Shown here piece after piece: positions 24,098 through 32,787 of a DNA stretch of 37,368 nucleotides. Under the pieces are notes generated by a model. It did not search any database, had not been told where the DNA came from, and worked only from the letters and a program-made list of their open reading frames with translations. How positions within the stretch are numbered: position 1 is the first letter of the stretch; the number at the start of each line of letters is the position of its first letter. A program made the translations under genes and the position numbers. Source of the DNA: Magnetococcales bacterium (GTDB lineage: Bacteria > Pseudomonadota > Magnetococcia > Magnetococcales > Magnetaquicoccaceae). The stretch is from contig JADFYM010000008.1 of the NCBI GenBank assembly GCA_015233035.1, forward strand, positions 1 to 37,368, written 5' to 3'.

Positions 24098-24985
24098 ATG
24101 ATTATTCGCTGTTTTGCTATTGCTATTATTGTTTTCGCTTGGGTGATGCCAGTGAGGGCGGATGATTCCGCCGCCAAGCCCGAAAAGAGGCTGGCTGTCG
24201 TGGCTGAAATGGGAGATGTCAAAATTTCTGATGCTGAATATGATGTCCTGGCCAGCCATCTGACCCCGGAGGCGCGTGAGGCTCTGGAGAAGGATGCCTC
24301 GTTTCGCACCAAATTTGTGCAAGATGCCATTGTCAAGAAATATTTGTTGAGCCAGGCGCGCAGTTCCGGGTTTGACAAAAAACCCCTCACCCGGGAAAGA
24401 ATGGATCTGGCGGCCGAGCAGTCTTTGATCGGGCAGTATGTGGCCTCCCAGGCTGAACCGGCGTCTGACTTTCCCACCGATGCCGAGGTGAAAAGTTTTT
24501 ATGACAAGAACAAGGATGCCGTGCGCAAGCCCGGCCAGGCACATGTGGCCCAGATTTTTATCGGCGTGCCACAGAATGCGGATGGCAACTTTCGGAAAGG
24601 GGCGCGGACGCGCATCTATCAAATTTTCAAGGAGGTCGTGGCGGCCCCCAAAAAGTTTGGGGATGTGGCCAAACTCAAGTCGGAGCACCAGGACAGTGCT
24701 GCCAAGGGCGGCGATTTGGGGTGGTTGAACGGCGACCAGATGCTGCCGGAAATGGTGTCTGTGATCGGGACCATGCAGCCCAACGAGATCAGCTCTCCGG
24801 TACAGTCTGCTGGCGGTTGGCACATTTTGAAGCTGTTGGAAGTGCGGAAGGGGGACGTGTTACCCTTCAACGAGGCCAAGACAACGCTGATTGGTGCCAT
24901 GCGACATCAGGAAATACAAAAGAAGGAACAAGAATTTTTCAAGCAACTCATGACGAGTCAACCACCCAAGGTTTTGATCAAATAG
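24098..24985 (+). CDS. Periplasmic parvulin-type peptidyl-prolyl isomerase
   Basis: A 295-residue protein starting at ATG 24098, preceded by GAGGAACCC. A signal peptide covers residues 1-22 (hydrophobic AIAIIVFAWVMPV, then RA/DD). Residues 30-130 form a SurA/PrsA-like helical chaperone part. Residues 138-245 are a PpiC (rotamase) domain: AHVAQIFIGVP, AKGGDLGWLN, SPVQSAGGWHILKLLEV. It probably helps fold exported proteins in the periplasm. A possible promoter upstream is TTGTTG (23957-23962), 16 bases, TATATC (23979-23984). The gene stands alone and is followed by a strong hairpin at 25000-25034. The exact clients and the orthologue (surA, prsA or ppiC) cannot be told from sequence. Confidence 0.9.
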   Translation: MIIRCFAIAIIVFAWVMPVRADDSAAKPEKRLAVVAEMGDVKISDAEYDVLASHLTPEAREALEKDASFRTKFVQDAIVKKYLLSQARSSGFDKKPLTRERMDLAAEQSLIGQYVASQAEPASDFPTDAEVKSFYDKNKDAVRKPGQAHVAQIFIGVPQNADGNFRKGARTRIYQIFKEVVAAPKKFGDVAKLKSEHQDSAAKGGDLGWLNGDQMLPEMVSVIGTMQPNEISSPVQSAGGWHILKLLEVRKGDVLPFNEAKTTLIGAMRHQEIQKKEQEFFKQLMTSQPPKVLIK

Positions 24986-24999
24986 GGTCATTTTGTTGG

Positions 25000-25034
25000 C
25001 TCCTGCCGGGGACCGTTTCGGTCCCCGGCAGGAG
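25000..25034. terminator. Perfect 15-base hairpin after the isomerase gene
   Basis: CTCCTGCCGGGGACC pairs exactly with GGTCCCCGGCAGGAG around the loop GTTTC, 15 bases past the stop codon. No T-run follows on either strand, so it is either a terminator of the unusual U-poor kind or an mRNA-stabilising structure. Confidence 0.55.
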
Positions 25035-25374
25035 TCCAGAGGGCAAAGCCCATCCCGTTATATACATCGGCAGCAACCAGTCGGCGGGGTGTGGCACAGG
25101 CGGTGCCAGCAAAGACGCGGTCGCCGGATTGTAGCAAACCTGCGGCCATGTACGCCGTGATATATTTTCTTGCACACTCGAATGGGTACCCACCGCGCGC
25201 CATTCCTTCCCCGAAAACTGGCCAATTTGACATGCCCGCCTGCTCTGACCCACCACTGGCTTCGGCTGCTTGAAAGTGGTATCCTTGGCTTCGTTAAGGG
25301 GCAGTCCGTGCCGGGCATGGGCAATGTCTGGCCTGGAGTATTGATGTCGCACAGATCACACAACCTGAACCTGT
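25035..25374. other. Gene-free gap with a repeat-end fragment
   Basis: AGGGCAAAGCCCATCCCGTT at 25037-25056 matches the terminal sequence of the composite repeat (compare 16911-16930), without the hairpin core. The remaining 300 bases hold only short frames without codon bias or motifs. I see no promoter or RNA that I can support. Confidence 0.5.
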
Positions 25375-27489
25375 ATGGAAAAGGCGATGAAACGGTCTCA
25401 AATGGCGTGGCTGGTCTTTGTCATGGCGTTGTTCATTCCCCTGCCGTTCGCTTTGGGAGCGGACAATCCCGGCATGGGACACTCGGCGGTTGAAAAGCGG
25501 GTGGCATTGGTGATTGGCAACGGAGCCTATGTGGGCGAAAATCTGGGTTTGCTTACCAATCCGACCAATGATGCCGAGGATATTGCCAAAGCCTTGAATG
25601 GATTTGGCTTTGACGTAAAGGTCTACAAAAATCTCAAAAAATCCGCCATGGATGAGGCCATTGTCGACTTTGGCCGACGGGCCAGCAATGCGGATGCGGC
25701 TCTGTTTTATTTTGCTGGCCATGGACTGCAAATCAAGAGCCAGAATTATTTGATGCCGATTGACGCCACCGCCAACAGCGAGGCAGCGATTGGGTATGAA
25801 GGGGTCAACGTCAACTATATCCTGGAAGAGATGGAAAACGCCCGCAGCAGCGTCAACATGGTCCTGTTGGATGCCTGCCGCAACAACAGTTTCAGCGGTC
25901 AATTTCGGGGTGGCAAACAGCGGGGTCTGGCGGCTCCCGTGAGTGTGCCGAAAGGCACGGTGATTGTGTATGCCACCGATCCGGGCAACGTGGCATCGGA
26001 TGGGGAAGGGAAAAATGGCTTGTTCACCGCCGGACTGCTGACCGGCTTCAAGGCCAAGGATCTCAGTCTGGATGGGGTGTTAACGACGGCCAGCAGTTAT
26101 GTGGAAGAGAAGAGCGCGCGGGAGCAAACCCCTTATGTCAACGGTCCGCAAACGGTCATGAAGCAGTTTATGTTTCGGGTGGACAAGGCGGCAGACGTGG
26201 CACCGACCCAGTTGGCCGGAACGGTCGGCACCACCATCGGAGCCGTGGTGCAGTCGGATCGGGAGGCATTGTTCTGGCAATCGGCCCAGGGAGATCCAGA
26301 AATTTGTCAGGAATACCTGAAAAAATATCCACAAGGGGAGTTTGTGGTACCCGCCAAACGGTGCGTGGAAAAAAGCAAGACCGTTGCGCCGGTCTCTCCA
26401 TCCCCTCCTCCGGCCCCGATGGCCGCAGAGAACAAGCTGGAGCCGTTGGATCGTGATATGGTCTCTGGAAAAACGGTGCAGATGCGGGAAAGTGCCGACG
26501 CCCAGAGCAAAATTGTGCGCGAGTTGGATCCCGGCGAGAAGGCTCATGTGCTGGGTCGCACGGCAGATGGCAAGTGGTATTGGGTAGAGGTGAAAAGCTG
26601 GATGTGGAAAAAGACCGGTTATGTGCTGGTCGAGGGTTTGCTGGACGAAACGGTATGGGAAGAGAGCAAACGCCAGCGTGCGGAGGCACAAAAGGTGCGG
26701 GAAGAGAGCGAGCGGTTGGCGCGGGAGCAGGCCAAAGTGACGGCGACACCAAAGGATACGCCAGCGGAGGGGGAATTGGGACGGACCGTCCGGTCGGATC
26801 CCGAGGCCAGAAAAAAGACGGAAATGTCCGCCAGCAAGGGTGCCGGTTCCGCTCTGGAGCAGGTGCGCAAAGCGGCCGAACAGGGTGATGCCAAGGCCCA
26901 ATTCAACCTGGGTGTGCTGTACGAGAACGGCACGGGGGTCAGGAAGGATGTTGCCGAGGCGGTGAATTGGTATCGCAAAGCCGCCGAACAGGGCCATGAA
27001 GCGGCCAGGACCAATCTGATGAAACTGGGGGGGGCGCAGGTGGAGGAGACGCGGAAGGTGCCAACGGATGGCGAACGCGCCGATTTTTCCTCGCTCTCGT
27101 CGGCCATTTCCCAATGGCAAACCAACCCGCCTGCCCCACAGCCAGCGCAGGCCCCAGTGAACTCTGAACCGGCGGTGGCGGTTGAGGAGTCGCGTTCCGA
27201 CAATGGCATGATTGCCCTCTGGCAACGTAAAATCCAGAGTAAAATTCATGAAAACTGGAACAAACCGAGCGGGTTGCCCGATGAAAACAGCCTGGAAATG
27301 ACGGTGTTGGTGGAAGTGAGTCAGGAGGGTGCCCTGATCAATCCGCGTGTTGGCCGCACTTCCGGGAATGCCCTTTTTGACCATTCTGTGATTCGGGCCA
27401 TTCAGAAGACGACCAAGGTGGAGCGGCCGCCTGCCGGTTGCCTGGAATGCCAGGAGTTGGAGATCAACTTTCGACCGGTCCGGCCATAG
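25375..27489 (+). CDS. Exported caspase-like protein with SH3, Sel1 and TonB-C domains
   Basis: A 704-residue protein from ATG 25375; ATG 25387, four codons later, is equally possible. A signal peptide (residues 5-29) is followed by a peptidase C14 p20 domain (40-275): KRVALVIGNGAY, catalytic H116 (YFAGHGLQ) and C168 (LLDACRNN), ending in NGLFTAGLL. Residues 360-425 are an SH3-like domain (TVQMRESADAQSKIVRELDPG). A charged helix (430-460) leads to Sel1 repeats (492-555, QGDAKAQFNLGVLYENGTGV) and a TonB C-terminal-like domain (605-704, IQSKIHENWNKP...GNALFDHSVIRAI). Known C14 proteins of bacteria cleave after Arg/Lys or act in programmed death and scaffolding. The export signal puts this one in the envelope. 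It overlaps the convergent glycosyltransferase gene by 26 bases. Confidence 0.9.
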   Translation: MEKAMKRSQMAWLVFVMALFIPLPFALGADNPGMGHSAVEKRVALVIGNGAYVGENLGLLTNPTNDAEDIAKALNGFGFDVKVYKNLKKSAMDEAIVDFGRRASNADAALFYFAGHGLQIKSQNYLMPIDATANSEAAIGYEGVNVNYILEEMENARSSVNMVLLDACRNNSFSGQFRGGKQRGLAAPVSVPKGTVIVYATDPGNVASDGEGKNGLFTAGLLTGFKAKDLSLDGVLTTASSYVEEKSAREQTPYVNGPQTVMKQFMFRVDKAADVAPTQLAGTVGTTIGAVVQSDREALFWQSAQGDPEICQEYLKKYPQGEFVVPAKRCVEKSKTVAPVSPSPPPAPMAAENKLEPLDRDMVSGKTVQMRESADAQSKIVRELDPGEKAHVLGRTADGKWYWVEVKSWMWKKTGYVLVEGLLDETVWEESKRQRAEAQKVREESERLAREQAKVTATPKDTPAEGELGRTVRSDPEARKKTEMSASKGAGSALEQVRKAAEQGDAKAQFNLGVLYENGTGVRKDVAEAVNWYRKAAEQGHEAARTNLMKLGGAQVEETRKVPTDGERADFSSLSSAISQWQTNPPAPQPAQAPVNSEPAVAVEESRSDNGMIALWQRKIQSKIHENWNKPSGLPDENSLEMTVLVEVSQEGALINPRVGRTSGNALFDHSVIRAIQKTTKVERPPAGCLECQELEINFRPVRP

Positions 27490-28513
27490 GCGCATTTGCA
27501 CACACCCGATGCACCAATGCCTCCCTGATCTGTTGCACCACCGTCGACCACTCCCCCGGCTGTTCCTGGTGAAAGAGGCGCAGCACACCGGGATACCAGG
27601 GTGAGTCGGTGCGCCCGTGCAACCAACGCCAATCGGTCCCCACGGCGGGCAACATGACCCAGCACGGTTTGCCCAATGCCCCGGCCAGATGGGCAACGGC
27701 AGAGTCCACACTGATGACCAGGTCCAGATGCGTCACGATGGCCGCCGTATCCGCGAAATCCTGGATCCAATCACCCCAATGCAGAATGGGTTGTCCGGGC
27801 GGTGGCTGGCTGGCCTCCTTCTCGCCTGCGCCCTTTTGCAGACTGACAAAGGCAACGCCAGGCACAGACCACAGGGGGGCCAAAACAGTCAAACCGGGCA
27901 ATGAACGGTTGGCATCGTTGGTGTGTTGGGGGTTGCCGTGCCAAACCAATCCCACCCGGAAACCCTGTTTGGGCATAAGCCCTTCCCAACGGGCCAAACG
28001 ATCAGCCGGGGCATGCAAATAGGGAATTTGATCCGGGATGGTGGCCGGAGTGGTGGCGAGATGGAGCGGAACCGATAAATAAAAAAGCCAAAAATCATGG
28101 GGTGGGCAATCCTGGCCCTTGACCAGCACCTGATCCACTCCGGCCAGGGACGCCAACAATGCCACCAGAGGGGGGTCGCAGACTACGGTGCACCACCGGA
28201 TGCCCGCTGCCAGCAACCGCGTGACATATCGACAAAATTGAATTTGATCACCGAAACCGTGTTCGGAAAAAATCAACAGGGATTTGCCGGTCAAATCTTC
28301 GCCCTGCCACAGTGGAAACGGTACCGGGCTGGACAGGGTGGGCAGGGCGACCGGTGTTTGCGCGCTCGGGTGGACCAGGTGCAATAGTGCTGCATGCCAC
28401 TGGTGCAGGGCATCCCGGCAGTCCGCATAGACTGTTTCATAACAGTGCAACTCGTGCAGGCACATTCCCAGACTGGCATGGGCTTCGGCCTGGTCTTGCT
28501 GGATGTTACCCAC
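27464..28513 (-). CDS. GT9-like glycosyltransferase with TPR-type N-terminus
   Basis: A 349-residue protein from GTG 28513, overlapping the end of the SNF2 gene by eight bases, so expression probably depends on that gene. The first 45 residues (QAEAHASLGMCLHELHCYET) look like one or two leftover tetratricopeptide repeats. From residue 60 come motifs of the heptosyltransferase-like (GT9) fold that is often fused to TPRs: SLLIFSEHGFGDQIQFCRYV, RVGLVWHGNPQHTNDANRSL, and DLVISVDSAVAHLAGALGKP with VMLPAVGTDWRWL. These proteins transfer sugars to polysaccharide or protein, but the substrate is unknown. The N-terminus is shorter than in TPR-fused relatives and may be trimmed. It converges on and overlaps the caspase-like gene. 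Confidence 0.82.
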   Translation of the reverse strand: MGNIQQDQAEAHASLGMCLHELHCYETVYADCRDALHQWHAALLHLVHPSAQTPVALPTLSSPVPFPLWQGEDLTGKSLLIFSEHGFGDQIQFCRYVTRLLAAGIRWCTVVCDPPLVALLASLAGVDQVLVKGQDCPPHDFWLFYLSVPLHLATTPATIPDQIPYLHAPADRLARWEGLMPKQGFRVGLVWHGNPQHTNDANRSLPGLTVLAPLWSVPGVAFVSLQKGAGEKEASQPPPGQPILHWGDWIQDFADTAAIVTHLDLVISVDSAVAHLAGALGKPCWVMLPAVGTDWRWLHGRTDSPWYPGVLRLFHQEQPGEWSTVVQQIREALVHRVCANAPMAGPVES

Positions 28514-31500
28514 GAATCAATGCCAGCAAATCGTCCTCGGACAGCCGCACCGAAGTGTCTGTACCCTCCAACAACGCATCGGCCAGATCCCGTTTGTCCT
28601 GGTGGAGCGTCAACATTTTTTCTTCAATACTGTTCCGCACAATCAGACGATAGACCGTGACGGGTCGATTCTGTCCAATTCGATGGGCGCGGTCGGAGGC
28701 CTGGTCTTCCACCGCCGGATTCCACCAGGGGTCCAGATGGATGACATAATCGGCCGCCGTCAGGTTCAAGCCCAGTCCGCCCGCCTTCAGGCTGATCAAA
28801 AAGAGATCGCCCGTACCCGACTGAAAGGCGGTGACCCGTTTTTCCCGCTCCCTGGCCGGAGTGGAACCATCCAGATACTGGTACGGGATGCCCTGGGCGT
28901 CCAGGGCGGCCCGCACCCGGTCCAAATGGCCGACAAATTGACTGAAGACCAATGCCTTGTGCCGGTTGCGGATCAGTTCCTCTGCCAGTTCCAGAAACAG
29001 GGTGAGCTTGGCCCCTGGCAAAGTTGTCTCCGGGTCCACCAGACCGGGATGACAACAGGCCTGCCGCAGACGGGTGATTTCGGCCAGGATGCGAAACCGT
29101 TGCTGGCCCGGCTGTTCTGCGGCCAGCGCGGCCAGGGTTGCCAGTGCCTTTTGCCGCAAGGCCTCGTGGAACAGCCGTTCGTCATCGGGCAGTTCCACCT
29201 CCAGGGTGACATCGGTCCGGGCGGGCAGTTCGGCGAGCACCATGCTTTTGGTCCGCCGTAAAATGAAGGGCCGGACCAGGGCACGCAGCGACTGCAAGGC
29301 AGTGGCGTCGCGATTTTTTTCAATCGGACCGGCAAACCGCTTCTGGAAGCTTTCCTTTGAGCCCAACAGATGGGGGTTGATCACCTGGAACAGGCTCCAC
29401 AACTCTTCCAGATAATTTTCAATCGGGGTGCCGGAGAGGGCAATGCGAAAGGCGGCGTTCAACTTTCGACTGGCCTGCGCCCGGCGGGTTTCGGCATTTT
29501 TGATGGCCTGGGCCTCATCCAGAATCAACACCTGCCAGCTCTTTTCGGCCAACCGATCCCCTTCCCCCTGGAGCAGGCCATAGCTCACCACCAGTACATC
29601 CATTGGTCCCATGGCCGCCAGCAGGGCGGCCCGGTCCGCCGTGGCCGAAAGGCGATGGACATTCAACACCGGGGCAAAACGGGCCATCTCCCGTTCCCAG
29701 TTGTGACAAACCGAGGTGGGCGCGACAACCAGACAGGGCCCCTGGGGAGCCTGTTCCAGCAGGATCGCGATGGCCTGGACCGTCTTGCCCAGCCCCATGT
29801 CGTCTGCCAGACAGGCCCCGGCTCCCCAGCGCGCCAGGCGGGAGAGCCAGAGAAAACCTTCCACCTGATAATCCCGCAACTCGGCCTGTAGCGTCGAAGG
29901 CACCTCGGGCACCGATGCATTGGCCGCTTGAATACGGGTAGATAACGCATTCCAGGCCCGATCGGCATGGAGTTCGCCGGTCTCTTCGACCAGCTCTTGC
30001 AAGGCGATGGCTCCCAGGGTGGCCAGTTTGCGTCCCTCCCGGGCAGACTCGGTCAGCGCGCGCAGACGTTCCAACTGGTGCCGAAAATGGCTGGTCAAGG
30101 TGACAAAACGGCCATCATCCAGGGGAATGAATCGTCCCCGAGCCTGATCAAGACGTTCCAGCAGATTTTCCAGGGCGACAACCTGCCCCTGGTCCAGGCG
30201 GACTTCACCCTGCACCTGAAACCAGTCCCGGCTTTGTTTGAGATGGAGGACCATCTGTTTGGCCGAGACCGGCGGGCAGACGCGCAACGGTTTGCTCTCC
30301 GGCCATTCCACCACAACCGGGTGGGGACACGCTTGCAGTTCGAGGAGCAGATCCAGACCGGGTTCCAACCCCTCGATCGCTCCTTCATACCCCCCCTCCA
30401 ACAATTGGGGCAGCATCGGGCAGGCCGCATACACCTGAGCCAAGGCCTGGCGTTCTCCCTCCAGGTTGCGGTTGGCGCGCTGCTGGATCTTGTCCAGAGT
30501 GGCGAGCACCGAGCGGCTGCCCTGGCCGGGCAGATAACAGGGCCCCTGCTGGCCGAAAGGACGCACATGGAGGGAGACCGTCAGCCCCTGTTCGATGGGA
30601 CGCATTTGCAGCACGGGGGTGGTATTCCCCTCCACCACGGCAGTTTCCATCCCGGCGATATCCGCCCGAATGGGCAGGGCAAGACCCTGCTCCCGCAACA
30701 GGGTGGTCACCTGCTCCTTGGCCTGCTTGGGGACCTCCAGTCCCTGTGGTCCCAGAATGTCACGCAGGGCCAAAGATTTTTCGGAAAATTCGATCACCCG
30801 AAACCGGGTGGGTGTCTCGGCCTCCACAAAAACGGTGGGACGCGCGTTGCTGTGCGACAGGGTGAAACGATAGCCCGTTTTGGTGCCATGCACCACCAGT
30901 TCCAGCGGATAGGCCACCAGTTCAAGCAGGCGGTCCCGCTGCAGGGCATCGAAAATGGTCGGGTGCCCAATCAGGGCCAACAGAGTTTTTTCCACATCAA
31001 AATAATAATTTTCACACTCTCCCCACCCGCCCGATTCCTTGCGCAGGGCGCGCAGGGCACGACGATCCTGATCGGTCAAATAATGGAGACGGGGATCCTG
31101 TTCGTAGAGTCGTTTCATGGCCACCGGGCGGCCCTCGCTCCAACCCTGCCGGGCGCGAAACGATTGCTCCAACACCTCTACCGTTTGTTGCTTGCAATCC
31201 ACAAACCAGGCCAGTCTTTTGGATGTGGTGCTGGTACGTTCCGGGGCAAGGGGTTTGCTGGAGCGCAACAAGACCGCCAGACTGTCAAAGGCCCGTTCCC
31301 AGGGTTTGCGTATCTGGACGATTTGGGTAAAATCCATCCATTGGGTCGAAACGACCGATGATTCATAGATGCGGGCGAGAATGGCGCCATAAATGTGGGC
31401 CACCAGGGGCAAAATTTCCTGGAAACAAGATTTTTGTTTTTCCAGGTAGAGCAGACGCTGTTGCGCCCGTTCCGCATCGATAAAAAATTCCGCCAGGCAG

Positions 31501-32663
31501 AAACAGGCGGCTGAGAGCGGCTCTTCGGGCAGCCTTTCGGGTAATGCCTTGAACAGGGCTGTTGCCTTGTTGGCCAAACCCTGGACCAGCAACAGCATGG
31601 CCCGGATCGCCATGAATGCGGCCTGATAGAGATTATCTTCCATATTGACGGCATCGAGATGGTTCTGGATTTCCCCATGCAGTGTACTGTCATGGGTGGC
31701 GAGCAACGCCAGCAGGAAATACAGCCCATTGATACCATCCAGAAATATTTTGCGTTTATGGGTGTGTTGCCGGTAGGCCTTCAAGGCAATGCGGTAGCAG
31801 TCGACGGCTTTTGTATTGTCGCCGGACAAAAAGGCAACGGATCCTTGCAAAGCCGGTCGCGTAAAGCCCAGTTTATCCTCCAAGGTATCCGCATAACGGC
31901 GCAGACGCGCCAGATCGCCCGACAGCAAATAAAATTCTGCGGCCCAATCGGCATAATCGACCGCTTGGGGCTGCTCCGCCTGTTCCAGATAGTAGGCCAG
32001 CATCTCTGGCAGGCTGGGACTGACCAGCCCCATATCCAGCAGACCATTCAGTTTGATCAGGAAAATACCATAACGAATCAATGGGGTGCGGCGGAGCAAC
32101 CAGTCCAGGGCGATCGGGGTGTGCAGAAACAGCCTGATCAAAAAATGCGGTCCCGGGTAAAACTGGAGGCTCTTTTCGTAGAGAGCCCGGATTCGGGAAT
32201 AGGTGTCGTCATCGTTGGTGTAAAGGGCGAGCCGCATCTGGCGCAGCGCGTTTGCGTTGTGCAACATCTGCATTGCATACGGAAATCTGGGTATCTCCAC
32301 CGGAAATTTTGTCTGGATGACTTTCAAACACAGGTTTCCCTGGGGACCATCCACCAGGTCGGCTGTCAGTGGATGGAGCAAATCGAGGGGACAGACAAAC
32401 TTGTCGTCCAATAATTCCTGTTGGCGGAGATCTTCCTGCACCTGACTGAGATTGGTCGGGTTCCACGCCTTGCCTTCTGGAGAGGCGGATCGGGTGGCGA
32501 GCATGACCTCATAAAAGACCGTTCTGGTGACGGGTGTGCTGCCGATCAAGGCCTTCATCCCCATGACCATCCTGGCGGCTGGGGAGAGAGCGTGATACCG
32601 TGCCAGGCGTTCGTCTGCCTGGGTGGCCGTTGGATCAATTGTGGTATTCGGTGGGGTAGACAT
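28506..32663 (-). CDS. Large SNF2-family helicase/translocase
   Basis: A 1385-residue protein. The C-terminal 450 residues are a complete SNF2 ATPase: motif I DDMGLGKTVQA (K960), motif II DEAQ (1049-1052), motif III LSGTPIENYLEELWS, then the helicase C half with VFSQFVGHLDRV, LISLKAGGLGLNLTAADYVI and the arginine-finger motif DRAHRIGQNRPV. The 930 residues before it are unusual: a winged-helix-like start (NLSQVQEDLRQQELLDDKFV), a helical repeat region (about 120-450), and beta-rich segments that I cannot assign. There is no zinc SWIM motif. SNF2 enzymes move along duplex DNA; bacterial ones remodel RNA polymerase (RapA) or serve in defence systems. No methylase or nuclease adjoins it. Confidence 0.9.
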   Translation of the reverse strand: MSTPPNTTIDPTATQADERLARYHALSPAARMVMGMKALIGSTPVTRTVFYEVMLATRSASPEGKAWNPTNLSQVQEDLRQQELLDDKFVCPLDLLHPLTADLVDGPQGNLCLKVIQTKFPVEIPRFPYAMQMLHNANALRQMRLALYTNDDDTYSRIRALYEKSLQFYPGPHFLIRLFLHTPIALDWLLRRTPLIRYGIFLIKLNGLLDMGLVSPSLPEMLAYYLEQAEQPQAVDYADWAAEFYLLSGDLARLRRYADTLEDKLGFTRPALQGSVAFLSGDNTKAVDCYRIALKAYRQHTHKRKIFLDGINGLYFLLALLATHDSTLHGEIQNHLDAVNMEDNLYQAAFMAIRAMLLLVQGLANKATALFKALPERLPEEPLSAACFCLAEFFIDAERAQQRLLYLEKQKSCFQEILPLVAHIYGAILARIYESSVVSTQWMDFTQIVQIRKPWERAFDSLAVLLRSSKPLAPERTSTTSKRLAWFVDCKQQTVEVLEQSFRARQGWSEGRPVAMKRLYEQDPRLHYLTDQDRRALRALRKESGGWGECENYYFDVEKTLLALIGHPTIFDALQRDRLLELVAYPLELVVHGTKTGYRFTLSHSNARPTVFVEAETPTRFRVIEFSEKSLALRDILGPQGLEVPKQAKEQVTTLLREQGLALPIRADIAGMETAVVEGNTTPVLQMRPIEQGLTVSLHVRPFGQQGPCYLPGQGSRSVLATLDKIQQRANRNLEGERQALAQVYAACPMLPQLLEGGYEGAIEGLEPGLDLLLELQACPHPVVVEWPESKPLRVCPPVSAKQMVLHLKQSRDWFQVQGEVRLDQGQVVALENLLERLDQARGRFIPLDDGRFVTLTSHFRHQLERLRALTESAREGRKLATLGAIALQELVEETGELHADRAWNALSTRIQAANASVPEVPSTLQAELRDYQVEGFLWLSRLARWGAGACLADDMGLGKTVQAIAILLEQAPQGPCLVVAPTSVCHNWEREMARFAPVLNVHRLSATADRAALLAAMGPMDVLVVSYGLLQGEGDRLAEKSWQVLILDEAQAIKNAETRRAQASRKLNAAFRIALSGTPIENYLEELWSLFQVINPHLLGSKESFQKRFAGPIEKNRDATALQSLRALVRPFILRRTKSMVLAELPARTDVTLEVELPDDERLFHEALRQKALATLAALAAEQPGQQRFRILAEITRLRQACCHPGLVDPETTLPGAKLTLFLELAEELIRNRHKALVFSQFVGHLDRVRAALDAQGIPYQYLDGSTPAREREKRVTAFQSGTGDLFLISLKAGGLGLNLTAADYVIHLDPWWNPAVEDQASDRAHRIGQNRPVTVYRLIVRNSIEEKMLTLHQDKRDLADALLEGTDTSVRLSEDDLLALIRG

Positions 32664-32787
32664 GTATTCATAGTCCGGGTGGTTGTGTTATGCTCTGCTT
32701 TCTTCATCGCCCACGGTGATACTCTAGCAAACATTGGATCAATTGACACGGTTTCGCTTTTTTGCCTATCCATCGGGAGCTTGACGG

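Noticed and set aside
25039-25493. Short open frames between the isomerase and caspase-like genes
   Set aside because: They lack ribosome sites, codon bias and known motifs, and they overlap the gene starts on both sides.
29967-31361. Plus-strand open frame of 464 codons
   Set aside because: Antisense to the SNF2 gene; the His/Gln-rich product has no motif.
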